From assembly GCF_000308615.1 (NCBI RefSeq), contig NZ_BAGB01000166.1, positions 1 to 64,000 on the forward strand: DNA of 64,000 nt, read 5' to 3'. Shown here piece after piece: positions 8,825 through 16,538 of the stretch. The translations under genes were made by a program, and so were the position numbers. Under the pieces are notes generated by a model. That model did not search any database and was not told the origin of the DNA. It saw only the letters and a list, made by a program, of their open reading frames with translations. The stretch's first letter is position 1, and each line of letters starts with the position of its first letter. This stretch comes from Nocardia jiangxiensis NBRC 101359. GTDB taxonomy: Bacteria > Actinomycetota > Actinomycetes > Mycobacteriales > Mycobacteriaceae.

Positions 8825-8936
8825 GGAATCTTGAAGCGGAACAACGCCTCCTTTGGCGAAGTAAAGAGCTGATCCACCTCGGAGCACGTCAACGAGGCCG
8901 GATCGGAAAATCGCGTTTCTGACACTATGTAATCTA

Positions 8937-8950
8937 GTGACTGCAGTCAC
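8937..8950. promoter_or_regulatory. Perfect 14-base palindrome in divergent promoter
   Basis: gtgactgcagtcac lies in the 271-base gap between the disrupted amidohydrolase (minus) and the SDR (plus). It is a likely operator for the divergent pair. It has TGAC and GTCA half-sites like the shared motif, but with a 4-base spacer. Confidence 0.5.
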
Positions 8951-9095
8951 AACCGTCAAACACCAGGGCGAAATTGGGCATTCTGACCACTTCACAGGGC
9001 TCCGGAGCACACGATCGCGCCCGGACAATGGCGCACCAGCGCAGTTGCCTGACATCATCGTCACTACTTCGAACAGCTGCGGGAAGGACGTCCAC

Positions 9096-9887
9096 ATGGA
9101 TCTGTCAGTGCGCGACAAGGGCTATCTCGTCCTCGGCGGGACGGCGGGCATCGGCCTGGCCGCCGCCCGATCGCTCGCCGAGGACGGCGCGGCGATCGTC
9201 GTCATCGGGCGCGATCACGAACGCGGCGGAAAGGCCGCCGCCGAACTGGCCGAGGCCGGGGCCACCCGGGTGACGAATCTGTCCTTCGATACCGCGCAGG
9301 AAGGCCAGGCCGCACGAGCGGTCGAGGAAGCGGTCGAATTCCTGGGCCGACTCGATGGTGTCGCGATCACCACTGGCACCACCGGCCACGATCCGATATC
9401 GGCCACCGACGAGCAATGGACCGCCGCATTCCGGGACGTCGTGCTCGGCACCACCCGCACGATCGAGGCGGCACTACCGCATCTGGTCGCGACCAAAGGC
9501 ACCGTGGTCACCACGGCCGCCTACTCGATCAGATCACCCGAGATCGCGCGCCTGCCGTTCGCCGGACTCAAGAGCGCCGTCGCGGTATTCACCAAGGGAA
9601 TCGCGAAAGAATATGGGAAACAAGGTATTCGGGCGAACTGTGTCTGCCCGGGAGCGGTCGAGACCGATGCGCTCAGCGCGGTGCGCGACTACCTCGCCGA
9701 AGAACGCGGCTACCCGCGCGAGGAGGCACTCGAACGCGTCATGGTCGAAGAATGGGGATTCACCGCGGCGCTGGGGCGGCCGGGCCGGCCACACGAGGTC
9801 GGCGAACTGATCGCCTTCCTGCTCTCGCCACGGGCCGGATTCCTCACCGGCGCTCTCATCAACATCGACGGTGGCACCAACTTCTGA
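9096..9887 (+). CDS. SDR-family oxidoreductase with Phe at the catalytic Tyr position
   Basis: A 263-residue short-chain dehydrogenase/reductase. The cofactor loop is GGTAGIG (14-20). The region around the active site reads TTAAYSIRSPEIARLPFAGLKSA, so the usual YxxxK is F155-x3-K159; the codon is plainly ttc. The C-terminus GALINIDGGTNF is typical of the family. Loss of the catalytic Tyr suggests altered chemistry, or use of another residue such as Tyr143. The start at 9096 follows GGGAAGGACG; a longer in-frame extension upstream lacks coding character and crosses the palindrome at 8937. It is transcribed divergently from the amidohydrolase block. Confidence 0.85.
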   Translation: MDLSVRDKGYLVLGGTAGIGLAAARSLAEDGAAIVVIGRDHERGGKAAAELAEAGATRVTNLSFDTAQEGQAARAVEEAVEFLGRLDGVAITTGTTGHDPISATDEQWTAAFRDVVLGTTRTIEAALPHLVATKGTVVTTAAYSIRSPEIARLPFAGLKSAVAVFTKGIAKEYGKQGIRANCVCPGAVETDALSAVRDYLAEERGYPREEALERVMVEEWGFTAALGRPGRPHEVGELIAFLLSPRAGFLTGALINIDGGTNF

Positions 9888-10003
9888 CCGGGTCGACGGT
9901 GGGCGGTGCAACCCCTCTCACCGTGCCGGTTCGCAACCCGGAAGGATCCGTGCCGACCGCTCGATTCCACGGCGCGTGGATGCGTTGATGCCAGACTGGC
10001 TTC

Positions 10004-10705
10004 ATGAGATCGCGGGACAACCCGACCACCGCTGCGGTGATCACCCGGGTGCTGAGGGCCGAGATCATCGACCTGGTCGACGGTACGCATATCGGCTCGG
10101 AGGAGAACCTGAGCCGACGCTTCGATGTGAGCAGTCCGACGATCCGCCAGGCGATGCGGATCCTCGAGGCAGAAGGGCTGGTGACCGTACGTCGCGGCAA
10201 TAGAGGCGGTTTCTTCGCCAGTACGCCGTCGGTGCGGGTGGTCTCCAGTTCGGCATCGGCGTTGTTGCGTCGGCAAGGTGCCCATTTGGGGCATTTGATC
10301 GCGGCTGCCGAGCTCCTCGGACCCGCCCTTGCCGCACTGGCGGCGCAGAATCCTTCCGCCGATGATCGCGCGGGTATCGCGCAGTTCATCGACGACGCCT
10401 GGACTCCCGGAGTCCCCGTGACGATCGATCATGCCGCCGAAACAGCGATCGCCGTGGCGAATCTGATGGGAAGAATCTGCGGCAACCCAGCGCTCGCGCT
10501 GTTCGCGGACGTGCTGGCCGATCTCGTCGCCGACTTACAGCCGGCGGTGACCGCGCAGATCGCGCAGCCCGCCCTGGACCACTACGCACAGCTCATCCGT
10601 CGAGGCCACCGCGAGTTGGCCGCCGCCATAGCGCGCGGCGACGCGGATGCCGCACGCCGAGCACAATCGGCACTCAATTCCACCGTCCCCGCACCCCAAC
10701 CCTGA
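10004..10705 (+). CDS. GntR-family transcriptional regulator (FadR-like C-terminal domain)
   Basis: A 233-residue regulator. The N-terminal winged helix (about 10-75) has the GntR pattern GSEENLSRRFDVSSPTIRQAMRILEAEGLVTVRRGNRGG. The C-terminal all-helical part (about 95-225) resembles the FCD ligand-binding domain and ends in HRELAAAIARGDADAARRA. It stands alone between an SDR and an exported protein. The 9-base inverted repeat at 10812-10833, just downstream, is a possible target. Ligand unknown; an acyl-CoA or carboxylic acid is usual for the subfamily. Confidence 0.85.
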   Translation: MRSRDNPTTAAVITRVLRAEIIDLVDGTHIGSEENLSRRFDVSSPTIRQAMRILEAEGLVTVRRGNRGGFFASTPSVRVVSSSASALLRRQGAHLGHLIAAAELLGPALAALAAQNPSADDRAGIAQFIDDAWTPGVPVTIDHAAETAIAVANLMGRICGNPALALFADVLADLVADLQPAVTAQIAQPALDHYAQLIRRGHRELAAAIARGDADAARRAQSALNSTVPAPQP

Positions 10706-10811
10706 ATCGAGGGCCGATCCCGGTCCGGCGCGGCGGGCCGCGTCAGTCGCCATCGGCCGGATCATCGGGCCCACACCGGCCTCTTGGCAAACGTACCGTC
10801 GTGTGACACAG

Positions 10812-10833
10812 TTCATTCCGATACCGGAATGAA
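10812..10833. promoter_or_regulatory. 9-base inverted repeat before the exported-protein gene
   Basis: Arms ttcattccg and cggaatgaa (10812-10820, 10825-10833) are separated by atac. The repeat ends 11 bases before the GTG start at 10845, so a bound regulator would block translation initiation or the promoter. It is probably an operator. Confidence 0.5.
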
Positions 10834-10844
10834 TCGAGGGCGCT

Positions 10845-12152
10845 GTGCGGAGCAAGCAATTCGAGGAATTCCATCGGCGTCACCGGTTGCTGACGCGGCC
10901 TGTGGCGGTGGTCGTCCTGGCGGTGTCGGTCGGGATGTCCGCGGTGGCCCATGCCGCACCCACCTCCTGTGCACCGGATGCCGGGAGTTGCCCGATAGCG
11001 GGGGTACAGCTCACCTACTACCCGTGGACCGACACGGGATATCCCGGTCTCGGGCGCAGCGGCTTGATCGCCGCCCCCGCATTGCTCGACGCGTTCGCCC
11101 GCGAGTACGCGAACCGGCCCCATCCGACGAACACCGGCGCGATGACGGACCGCAACCCCAGCGCACAGGACTTCTTCGTCTGGTGGCTACCCAACCGACT
11201 GGCGAATATCGCCATGGGGACCGCGCAGCCACCCCCTGAGAGCCACCTCGACATGCGCACTGCCGACGGCCTCGGCCGCGCCCAGTGGCTGGTCCATCTG
11301 GCCGGTTACTACTCGAGCGTGTGGCTGCGATCCAACATGCGGGTCTTCGATCGGCCCGTCGCTATTTCGCAGACAACGCCCGACGCGGTGTACTCACAGC
11401 TCTACCAGCAAAGTCTCCACCAGTACCGCGACGCCGCGCTGACCGCGGACGCGGATGCCGCACTCACCTTCGCGGAGCACACGCTCAGAAGTAATGTGCC
11501 CGCTTCCACGGAGGTGCCCGGACCTCTCGGCGGTCTGCTCGAACTCGGGCCCGCGGAAGTCGGCATGTTCGGGTACGACGCGACGTGGCTGCGCTACCTG
11601 GTGCCGCCGAGCGCGAATGCCCCCGTCGCGGCAAAACCGTTGGCCGACAACTTCTTCAGCGCGGACCCGAACGTGCTCCTGGACGCCCACTTCGCGCTCG
11701 CGAACCAACCGTTCCTCAGCCGGGCCGAGGAACGCTACCGGCGGGCGACATCGGCACCGGAGACCGCAGCGCGCATCACCGGAATAATCCGAGGGGCGCC
11801 CGGGACCGAGCCGCTGATCGCGACCCAGCAACGTTTCACCGCCGCCGGGACGGCGATCTACCGGACCGGCGTGCCGGGCACCGTGAGCATCTATCGCGGG
11901 TGGAATCAAGACCAGTACGATCGCCTTCTCACCTGGGCGTCCTATGCGGTGATGTACAACAAGGCGGACAGTCTGAACGCGCTCACCGCGGTCGCGACCA
12001 GTGATGCCCGCCTTGCCCGCCAGGAGATCACCGCGGCCCTGCTCTGGTGGGGATATTGCCTGACCTACATCGCGGCGATTTTCGACCCGCACAGCGATAC
12101 CCAGTCCATGGACAGCTCGCTTCCGCACTTCACGACGGCGGCGGCTCGATGA
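10845..12152 (+). CDS. Exported protein of unknown function
   Basis: A 435-residue protein I do not recognise. The N-terminus (about 1-39) has a basic start, a hydrophobic run PVAVVVLAVSVGMSAV and an AHA-AP site, a Sec signal peptide. The mature part is rich in Trp and Tyr (TYYPWTDTGYPG, DFFVWWLPNRL, YDATWLRYLVPP), has no lipobox and is predicted to be mostly helical. Two Cys (TSCAPDAGSC) right after cleavage could form a disulfide. The GTG start has a modest GAGGG site. It is monocistronic, probably controlled by the inverted repeat at 10812-10833. Possible roles such as binding or hydrolysing an extracellular substrate are unsupported by motifs. Confidence 0.7.
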   Translation: MRSKQFEEFHRRHRLLTRPVAVVVLAVSVGMSAVAHAAPTSCAPDAGSCPIAGVQLTYYPWTDTGYPGLGRSGLIAAPALLDAFAREYANRPHPTNTGAMTDRNPSAQDFFVWWLPNRLANIAMGTAQPPPESHLDMRTADGLGRAQWLVHLAGYYSSVWLRSNMRVFDRPVAISQTTPDAVYSQLYQQSLHQYRDAALTADADAALTFAEHTLRSNVPASTEVPGPLGGLLELGPAEVGMFGYDATWLRYLVPPSANAPVAAKPLADNFFSADPNVLLDAHFALANQPFLSRAEERYRRATSAPETAARITGIIRGAPGTEPLIATQQRFTAAGTAIYRTGVPGTVSIYRGWNQDQYDRLLTWASYAVMYNKADSLNALTAVATSDARLARQEITAALLWWGYCLTYIAAIFDPHSDTQSMDSSLPHFTTAAAR

Positions 12153-12153
12153 G

Positions 12154-12337
12154 CTACCGTTCCGCGGCCTCGGCCGCCGGATACCGCAGCACACCGCGCA
12201 GATTGCGGCCCTGACGCATGTCCTCGTAACCGTCGTTGATCTTCTCCAGCGGGTAGGTGCGGCTCACCACCGCATCCAGGTCGACCTGGCCATTGCCCCA
12301 CAGCTCCAGGATCTTCGGAATATCCGCCCGCGGACCG
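12154..12337 (-). pseudogene. Zinc-type alcohol dehydrogenase, C-terminal remnant
   Basis: About 60 residues read YGPRADIPKILELWGNGQVDLD, then YPLEKINDGYEDMRQGRNLRGVLRYP. This is the C-terminal end of a medium-chain Zn alcohol dehydrogenase (mycobacterial type with the EKINDGYEDM helix). The preceding roughly 300 residues, including the Zn sites and Rossmann fold, are absent; the sequence changes abruptly near 12337 into the start of a MaoC gene on the other strand. The remnant ends 2 bases after the exported-protein stop. Confidence 0.8.
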
Positions 12338-12354
12338 TAGGCACGCCGTGGGAA

Positions 12355-12747
12355 GTGATCGTGGAACGCGGAAAGATCCGCGAATTCGCCAAGGCGATGC
12401 AATCGGACAACTCCGCCTACGACGGCCCGGACGCGATCGTCCCGCCCACATTCCTGATCACCGCCGGACAGTGGGCGCCACCGGGCGCCCGCGTCGACGT
12501 CGGATTCAACCGCGCCCGCCTGCTGCACGGTGAACAGGAATACATCTTCCATGGCCCATTGCCGAAGGCCGGCGACCATCTGACCGCGCGAGAAAAGGTC
12601 GTCGATCGATTCGAGAAGCCGGGAAAACGTGGCGGTGTCATGCGATTCGCGGTGGTCGCCACCGAATTCCGCACCGGCGAGGGGGAATTGGTGGCCGAAG
12701 CGCACGCCACCTTCATCGAGACCGCACCCAAGGAGAAGTCCGCATGA
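12355..12747 (+). CDS. MaoC-like hydratase, N-terminal-domain subunit, 5' end missing
   Basis: A 130-residue protein of the MaoC_dehydrat_N/FAS1-type hot-dog family, homologous to HadA-like subunits: ERGKIREFAKAMQSDNSAYDG, PPTFLITAG, GEQEYIFHGPLPKAGD and FEKPGKRGG. Upstream of the only available start (GTG 12355) the same frame still encodes VGTPWEVIV, part of the usual N-terminus. The true start is therefore lost at the junction with the alcohol dehydrogenase remnant near 12337. It overlaps the following MaoC gene by ATGA, and the two would form a heterodimeric (R)-enoyl-CoA hydratase in which the second subunit carries the catalytic residues. Expression without its own promoter is doubtful. 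Confidence 0.78.
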   Translation: MIVERGKIREFAKAMQSDNSAYDGPDAIVPPTFLITAGQWAPPGARVDVGFNRARLLHGEQEYIFHGPLPKAGDHLTAREKVVDRFEKPGKRGGVMRFAVVATEFRTGEGELVAEAHATFIETAPKEKSA

Positions 12748-13190
12748 CCACCCCCGCCGCCGCACTCGACCTCGGCGCCACGGCTCCGCCACGCACATTC
12801 GGCCCGCTGACCCGGCAGATGTTCGTGCGTTACTCGGGCGCGTCGGGTGATCTGAATCCCATGCACTACGACGACACCATGGCCACCGCGGCCGGATACC
12901 CCTCGGTTTTCTCCCAGGGCATGCATCAGGCCGCGTTACTGGCGACGTTCGCCACCGATTGGCTCGGGGCGCACAACCTGCGCCGATTCGGCGTCAGATT
13001 CCGGGAACAGGTATGGCCCGGCGACGTGTTCACCTGCACCGGAACGGTGACGGCGATCGAGCCGACCGACGGCGGCCGGAGGGTAACCGTCGAACTTGTA
13101 TGCCACCGTCAGACCGGTCGCACGGCCCTGGCCGGTTCGGCGGAGTTCCTGCTCCCGGACAGCGACGACACGGTGGTGACGAGCACATGA
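12744..13190 (+). CDS. MaoC-like (R)-specific enoyl-CoA hydratase subunit
   Basis: A 148-residue hot-dog hydratase. The hydratase motif ASGDLNPMHYDD supplies the catalytic Asp36 and His41, with Asn38 between. FSQGMHQAALLATFATDW is the typical following helix. It adds water to an enoyl-CoA to give an (R)-3-hydroxyacyl-CoA. Its ATG overlaps the stop of the N-type subunit, the organisation seen in ChsH1/ChsH2-like and HadAB-like heterodimers. The tandem TetR gene follows after 34 bases. Confidence 0.85.
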   Translation: MTTPAAALDLGATAPPRTFGPLTRQMFVRYSGASGDLNPMHYDDTMATAAGYPSVFSQGMHQAALLATFATDWLGAHNLRRFGVRFREQVWPGDVFTCTGTVTAIEPTDGGRRVTVELVCHRQTGRTALAGSAEFLLPDSDDTVVTST

Positions 13191-13224
13191 AGCAGTGGCG
13201 GGCAATCGACTAAAATAGCCGTTG

Positions 13225-14559
13225 ATGTCAGAGAACCGAATCCTTCGCCGGGCGAGCTACGGCCCGTCGAGCCCCGAGATCGGTACCCGGGGTACCACCA
13301 CGCGGCGAAAGATCGTCGATGTCTCGCTCGGGCTGTTCGGTGAACTCGGCTTCTTCAATACCTCGGTCGACGCCATCGCCAAGGCGGCCGGAGTTTCCCG
13401 GGCCACTCTCTATCAATATTTTCCGGGCAAGGACGAGATCTTTCTGGAGCTGATGGACGAGTGCGGTAGCGCATTGCTGCGGGTGACCCGTCGCATCGGC
13501 CCCCTGGGTCCCACCCCCATGGGTTTCGACAACCTGAACTGGTGGCTCGGCGAGTGGAGCTGGGTCTTCGAACGTTATTCGACGATGTTCGTCCAGTGGG
13601 CGAATGTCGCGGCCACCGAGAGCGTGGTACAACCGGAGATCGATCGCTTCGTCGGCAAATACCAGCATCAACTCGCTGACCGCCTGGCGGACGCGCAGCT
13701 CAACGGCCTCGACCCCGAATTCGCGGCGATGGCGATGATGGCGGTCGTGCACCGGGTGAACCTGTATCTGCACACCGACCGCGCGTACGGCCGCAGCGTC
13801 GAGTCCGTGGTCGACGCGCTGTCGGTCTTCCTCCAGCTGGTATTCTTCCCGGATACGCCCGCGAGCGTATTCGAGACCTTGGCCCTGCGGGTCGACTCCG
13901 CCCAGGTCATCACCATTCCGCCGGTACCGGCGGCGCGGGGGGTCACGGTCGAGGAACGCACGCGAGATCTCAGCGCCCGCGCCCGGCGCACCGTCGAGCG
14001 GTTGGTCACCGCGGGAGCGGCCCAGTTCGCCGCCCGCGGATACCACCGGGCCAATGTCGACGATATCGTCGCCGCGGCCGGCTATGCCCGCGGCACGTTC
14101 TACAAATATTTCAACGAGAAGCAGGACCTGCTGCTCACCGTCAGCGCCGAGGCGGGCGCCGCGGCGAACACCCTGGGCGACGAACTGCGTCACCTGCGGC
14201 CACCGGGTGAGGATCCGGCCGCATTTCGCGGCTGGCTGTCCAGATTCGTGGAGTTCGAGGCCGAGTTCGGCGGGGTCATCGATGTCTGGACCGAGCGTGG
14301 CACCGAGCAGTCACTGGTCGCCGACCTGGGCGCCTACGGCGAGGGCATGACCGACTCCGCGATCCTGGATTTCCTGAGCACCGTCGATCGGCCGGATGTT
14401 CCGTTCGACCCCCTCGCCTCGGTGCTGATCTTCCGCGCGATCATGGAGCGGCTGGCCCGCGCGTCCCAGGAGATCGAGACTCCGCTGAACCCCGATCAGA
14501 TCGTGAATCTGATGTCCGCGGTCATCGAGCGCGGCTTCTTCTGGCGCCGCCAGAGCTGA
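13225..14559 (+). CDS. Tandem TetR-family regulator (two TetR units in one chain)
   Basis: A 444-residue protein with two complete TetR-type helix-turn-helix domains. The first (about 27-75) reads RRKIVDVSLGLFGELGF with GVSRATLYQYFPGKDEIF. The second (about 250-300) reads ARRTVERLVTAGAAQFAARGY with GYARGTFYKYFNEKQDLL. Each is followed by its own helical ligand-binding part. The chain may act as a pseudo-dimer, so one polypeptide could cover a full palindrome. ATG 13225 is chosen; TTG 13222 is in frame just before it. It lies upstream of the mce operon and downstream of the MaoC pair, either of which may be its target. Confidence 0.85.
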   Translation: MSENRILRRASYGPSSPEIGTRGTTTRRKIVDVSLGLFGELGFFNTSVDAIAKAAGVSRATLYQYFPGKDEIFLELMDECGSALLRVTRRIGPLGPTPMGFDNLNWWLGEWSWVFERYSTMFVQWANVAATESVVQPEIDRFVGKYQHQLADRLADAQLNGLDPEFAAMAMMAVVHRVNLYLHTDRAYGRSVESVVDALSVFLQLVFFPDTPASVFETLALRVDSAQVITIPPVPAARGVTVEERTRDLSARARRTVERLVTAGAAQFAARGYHRANVDDIVAAAGYARGTFYKYFNEKQDLLLTVSAEAGAAANTLGDELRHLRPPGEDPAAFRGWLSRFVEFEAEFGGVIDVWTERGTEQSLVADLGAYGEGMTDSAILDFLSTVDRPDVPFDPLASVLIFRAIMERLARASQEIETPLNPDQIVNLMSAVIERGFFWRRQS

Positions 14560-14565
14560 TCGGTT

Positions 14566-14586
14566 CCCGGCGACTCTTTCGCCGGG
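14566..14586 (+). terminator. Hairpin after tandem TetR gene
   Basis: Arms cccggcga and tcgccggg (14566-14573, 14579-14586) around ctctt, starting 6 bases after the stop codon. Confidence 0.6.
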
Positions 14587-14875
14587 CGGGGCCGAGCAGG
14601 GCGCTCGCCGACCGTTAGCCGAGACGGCCGCATCTGGTCGGGCTCATGGTCAGCCGTCCATGAAATCCGCCCAGCCGCAACCGGATCCCTCCCCCACCAG
14701 CGCGCGTTCCTGCGCGCTCAACTGTCATTTTGTCGGGTCTGGGTACATTTTATTCGTCTAATCTATTCAACCTATTGATCTTTTTCTGCGACTATGTCAT
14801 TTTGGTTGCCGACGACGGATGTGACCGCGAGCACAGCGCCGACACACATCCGGCAGACGCGATCAGGAGGACACG
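14587..14875 (+). promoter_or_regulatory. Leader and promoter region of the mce operon
   Basis: No gene is visible in this gap of about 290 bases. The part around 14740-14790 is strikingly AT-rich for this genome (tacattttattcgtctaatc and following), as expected for a promoter. AGGAGG five bases before GTG 14876 is the ribosome site. No convincing operator palindrome was found. Confidence 0.5.
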
Positions 14876-15664
14876 GTGCAACCGAAACCCGATGTGCCAC
14901 TCGGCCACAGGTTGCGGGTGCCGGTGTCTGCGGTGGGCGGGTTCTTCTCCATGTGCGCGGCCACCGCACGCGCGGCGACCAAGCGGCCGTTTCAGTGGTC
15001 GGAGTTCTTCGAGCAGAGCTGGTTCCTGGTCCGCGTCGCGCTGCTTCCCACGCTGCTGGTCGCCATTCCGTTCACCGTCCTGGTGATCTTCACCCTGAAC
15101 ATCCTGCTCGTGGAGTTCGGCGCCGCTGATCTGTCCGGCGCCGGCGCCGGACTGGGCGCGGTCACACAGGTCGGGCCGCTGGTCACCGTGCTCATCGTCG
15201 CCGGGGCCGGAGCCACCGCCATCTGCGCCGACCTCGGATCCCGGACGATCCGGGAGGAGATCGACGCCATCAAGGTGCTGGGCATCGACCCCATTCAGCG
15301 ACTGGTCGTGCCGCGCGTGTTCGCCTCCACGGTCGTCGCGCTATTGCTGAACGGGCTGGTGGTCACCATCGGACTGATCGGCGGATACCTGTTCTCGGTA
15401 TATGTGCAGCACGTGACCCCCGGCGCTTACGTATCGAGCCTGACGCTGGTCACCGGTCTGCCCGAAGTGGTCATTTCGGAGGTCAAAGCCGGGCTGTTCG
15501 GGCTGATCGCCGCACTGGTCGCCAGCCATATGGGCCTGACCGTCAAAGGCGGGCCGAAGGGAGTGGGCGATGCGGTCAACGAGACCGTGGTCTACGCATT
15601 CATGGCGTTGTTCGCGGTGAACGTCGTGGTCACCGCGGTCGGCGTCAAGGCAACGTTGGGATAG
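14876..15664 (+). CDS. yrbEA: YrbEA, MlaE-type permease of the Mce importer
   Basis: A 262-residue integral membrane protein with about five or six membrane segments. The MlaE/YrbE signature is clear: GAGATAICADLGSRTIREEIDAIKVLGIDP, followed by the repeat-like KAGLFGLIAALVASHMG. With YrbEB it forms the inner-membrane permease of an Mce lipid importer, energised by an Mla-type ATPase (MceG) that is not in this window. The GTG start has AGGAGG 5 bases upstream. First gene of the ten-gene operon; 3 bases separate it from yrbEB. Confidence 0.93.
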   Translation: MQPKPDVPLGHRLRVPVSAVGGFFSMCAATARAATKRPFQWSEFFEQSWFLVRVALLPTLLVAIPFTVLVIFTLNILLVEFGAADLSGAGAGLGAVTQVGPLVTVLIVAGAGATAICADLGSRTIREEIDAIKVLGIDPIQRLVVPRVFASTVVALLLNGLVVTIGLIGGYLFSVYVQHVTPGAYVSSLTLVTGLPEVVISEVKAGLFGLIAALVASHMGLTVKGGPKGVGDAVNETVVYAFMALFAVNVVVTAVGVKATLG

Positions 15665-15667
15665 CGA

Positions 15668-16528
15668 ATGGTCGAGGAAATCTCGGTATTGCGAAGTCGG
15701 TACCCCCGGGTGGCACGCCGGCTCGCCGCGCCCGGCCGGGCGATGGATCGCGTCGGGCATCAGGGCTGGTTCTTCTACCAGGGGTTCCGGCAGATGGGTC
15801 ACGCCGCACGGACCTACCGCATGGAGATGCTGCGCATCATCGCCGAAATGGGCATGGGCACCGGCGCGTTGGCGATCATCGGCGGCACCGTCGTCATCGT
15901 CGCGTTCATGACCCTGTCGGCGGGCGCGCTGCTGGCGATCCAGGGTTTCGCATCACTCGGCGATATCGGCGTCGAGGCGTTGACCGGCTTCTTCGCCGCA
16001 TTCATCAATGTGCGCATCGTCGTCCCGGTGACTGCCGGTATCGCCCTCGCGGCGACGATCGGTGCCGGGGCCACCGCGCGCCTGGGAGCGATGCGGATCA
16101 GCGAGGAGATCGACGCACTGGAGGTCATGGCGATCCGCTCGATTTCCTACGTCGTCTCGACGCGGGTGATCGGCGGGCTGATCGTCATCATTCCGCTGTA
16201 TTCGATGGCTGTTCTGATGTCGTTTCTGTCCTCACAGCTCTACACCACACTCCTGGCCGGTCAGTCCTCCGGGGTCTACGACCATTACTTCTACACATTC
16301 CTGCGCCCGACGGACCTCATGTGGTCATTCGTCCAGGCAATCACCATGTCCGTGACCGTCATGCTCATTCACTGCTACTACGGATTCCACGCCAGCGGCG
16401 GCCCCTCCGGAGTCGGTCATGCCGTGGGACGCGCGGTGCGCGCATCACTGGTCGCGGTCGTGATGGTGACACTGCTGGTCTCCCTCGCGGTGTACGGCAC
16501 TTCGGGCAATTTCAATCTCGCGGGATGA
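15668..16528 (+). CDS. yrbEB: YrbEB, MlaE-type permease of the Mce importer
   Basis: A 286-residue membrane protein, second permease subunit. It shows the matching signature GAGATARLGAMRISEEIDALEVMAIRS and several hydrophobic helices (GTGALAIIGGTVVIVAFMTL, GGLIVIIPLYSMAVLMSF, VVMVTLLVSLAVYG). It should pair with YrbEA as a heterodimeric channel. The mceA gene begins 10 bases downstream. Confidence 0.93.
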   Translation: MVEEISVLRSRYPRVARRLAAPGRAMDRVGHQGWFFYQGFRQMGHAARTYRMEMLRIIAEMGMGTGALAIIGGTVVIVAFMTLSAGALLAIQGFASLGDIGVEALTGFFAAFINVRIVVPVTAGIALAATIGAGATARLGAMRISEEIDALEVMAIRSISYVVSTRVIGGLIVIIPLYSMAVLMSFLSSQLYTTLLAGQSSGVYDHYFYTFLRPTDLMWSFVQAITMSVTVMLIHCYYGFHASGGPSGVGHAVGRAVRASLVAVVMVTLLVSLAVYGTSGNFNLAG

Positions 16529-16538
16529 GGGAGGCATG

